From Bacteroidaceae bacterium (lineage in GTDB: Bacteria > Bacteroidota > Bacteroidia > Bacteroidales > Bacteroidaceae), in NCBI GenBank assembly GCA_017507105.1, contig JAFWBM010000034.1, positions 1 to 64,000 of the forward strand: 64,000 bases of DNA. The letters run 5' to 3'. Within the stretch, counting starts at the first letter, position 1. Each line of letters starts with the position of its first letter. Under the pieces are notes generated by a model. The model searched no databases, had not been told where the DNA came from, and was given only the letters and a program-made list of their open reading frames with translations. Both the position numbers and the translations under genes were made by a program. Positions 63,097 through 64,000 of the stretch are shown one piece after another.

Positions 63097-64000
63097 TTAC
63101 TTGAAGATAACCTTTTTGCCGTTTATAATGTATAGCCCCTTGGGAAGTGCATTCACAAGTGCTGCATCTTTTGTATCAAGTATCTTTACTCCTGCAATAT
63201 TATATACTACCCAGTTTTCTTCGTCTGTCATGACATCTTCGATACCGGTGCCGTCGTTCTTTACTATGTACTTCAGTGTGCAACCCTCGACTTTCTTGTT
63301 ATTCTGGTCTATGAAGTATCCGGTTGGTATGTCTAAAGTCCATGAACCATTGATTGTCGCAGGCCACTCTGCGGCTAGTGCAACTTGCTCAAAGTCGATA
63401 GATATAACATTGCCTTCCTTATCTTTGGGATTTGTTGTAAAGTGTACGGGCACAAATGTTTCTGTTCCGTCGAGCTTGAGAGAAAGCTGTGTATTCTCGT
63501 CATATCCATTTACAATCTTGTCGAATGTGAAGATTATATTTGTAATATCCTCTAATGTAGAGCCGCTTTCGGGATCAACCGACTGCAATACAGCAGCAGG
63601 TGCGTCACCCATAAGTTTGTATTTTACCAATGTGCGTACACCATATCTGCTTGTAATAGGGAGGGCCATGTTCATTCCATTGGGATTTAGCATGATGTCA
63701 CCGGTAATGTTTATGCTTACCTCTACATTGTCTTTTGTTGTTAGAGGAGTTTTTGCAGTAAGGGTAAGTGTGTTTGAGTTGGTTTGGCTTACTGTGAATG
63801 TTGTGCTGCTGCCACCATATACGCTTGCAGATGCTTTCAGACTGCTTGATTTGATTCCTTCTTCACAAGTTATGGTAATCTTATCAATTTTTGTGAGTTC
63901 TGCACCATTGGCAGGAGATATTGTTGCTGTAGGATACTCACGTAGCATGTATAGCTTGGGAAGCAGGTCTGTAGATGTTGCAAAATCATCGGCATAGCAT
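63097..64000 (-). CDS. Secreted Ig-like-domain protein with T9SS-like C-terminal tail, 3' part
   Basis: The minus-strand frame is open from the window edge to TAA at 63097-63099, so only the last 300 residues are seen; ATG at 63948 is internal. Two bacterial Ig-like units are visible, each starting with a Pro-x-Ser/Asn-Gly turn (ATISPANGAELTKIDKITIT, then LQSVDPESGSTLEDITNIIF). The C-terminal 45 residues (DEENWVVYNIAGVKILDT, then NALPKGLYIINGKKVIFK) are of the 'NxxG-hK-LPKGxYIhNGKKhhhK' type of sorting tail known in Prevotella and relatives. A secreted or surface adhesin or enzyme is likely; the catalytic part, if any, lies outside. Confidence 0.75.
   Translation of the reverse strand, partial: CYADDFATSTDLLPKLYMLREYPTATISPANGAELTKIDKITITCEEGIKSSSLKASASVYGGSSTTFTVSQTNSNTLTLTAKTPLTTKDNVEVSINITGDIMLNPNGMNMALPITSRYGVRTLVKYKLMGDAPAAVLQSVDPESGSTLEDITNIIFTFDKIVNGYDENTQLSLKLDGTETFVPVHFTTNPKDKEGNVISIDFEQVALAAEWPATINGSWTLDIPTGYFIDQNNKKVEGCTLKYIVKNDGTGIEDVMTDEENWVVYNIAGVKILDTKDAALVNALPKGLYIINGKKVIFK

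Noticed and set aside
63017-63997. 326-aa open frame on the plus strand at the right edge
   Set aside because: It is antisense to the Ig-domain/sorting-tail gene over its whole length; the minus-strand product has clear domain motifs and a family-type C-terminus, while the plus frame is a hydrophobic, Ser/Val-rich shadow that also runs through the terminator hairpin.

Overview
The window is a chromosomal stretch from a member of the Bacteroidales (Bacteroidota). The evidence is consistent across it: the spc/alpha ribosomal operon order ending rpoA-rplQ, an 11-subunit-type nuo operon with fused nuoCD and no nuoEFG, upstream regions carrying the Bacteroides-type TAnnTTTG -7 element instead of sigma-70 boxes, few Shine-Dalgarno sequences, SPII lipoproteins, a PF14905-type outer-membrane barrel, the parA-parB-DUF5683-mltD-spoT cluster, and a T9SS-like C-terminal tail on the last gene. 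The genus cannot be fixed from sequence reading alone; a Bacteroides/Phocaeicola/Prevotella/Barnesiella-like gut lineage is the best guess.

Layout. 1-6.9 kb (+): end of the spc operon and the alpha operon (rplR partial, rpsE, rpmD, rplO, secY, map, infA, rpmJ, rpsM, rpsK, rpsD, rpoA, rplQ), closed by hairpins. 7.0-9.2 kb (+): metY and pgeF, ending in a very long hairpin. 9.2-19.4 kb (-): a small unknown gene, then nuoN-M-L-K-J-I-H-CD-B-A in reverse. 19.4-20.3 kb (-): ZIP metal transporter. 20.4-25.4 kb (+): purL and a split chromate transporter pair. 25.4-28.2 kb (-): uvrA. 28.3-38.4 kb is the accessory part: a GHL10 glycosidase-like protein, a GNAT and a lipoprotein esterase (+); a 127-aa unknown, a DUF4595-like lipoprotein and a sigma-70-like factor (-); a large outer-membrane barrel and cardiolipin synthase (+). 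38.4-40.4 kb (-): rsmD, DUF3822 and a pilin-like conserved protein. 40.6-46.2 kb: RecD-like helicase (+), alaS (-), M23 peptidase and MerR-like regulator (+). 46.3-55.2 kb (-): spoT, mltD, DUF5683, parB, parA, and a GH84 glycosidase. 55.3-57.3 kb (+): surE-lpxB. 57.3-60.6 kb (-): cdsA, ftsH, rsfS. Then tRNA-Gln (+), a five-repeat DUF349 protein (-), and the 3' part of a secreted protein (-) running off the right edge.

The window is mainly housekeeping: translation, protein export and N-terminal processing, respiration, purine and sulfur amino-acid synthesis, DNA repair, lipid A and phospholipid synthesis, chromosome partition and stringent response. No phage, IS element, CRISPR array or classical defence system is visible.

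The most interesting signals lie outside the genes. Six intergenic gaps, mostly between convergent genes, hold perfect inverted repeats with arms of 17-30 bp, one a 46-bp loopless palindrome and several running into stop codons. The alaS and M23-peptidase promoters appear to be nested exactly inside one another on opposite strands. Nearly half of the recognisable -7 elements read TAnnTTCG rather than TAnnTTTG. In the accessory part, a sigma-like factor is coupled to a lipoprotein and sits opposite a large barrel gene; this is the best candidate for a little-described system.
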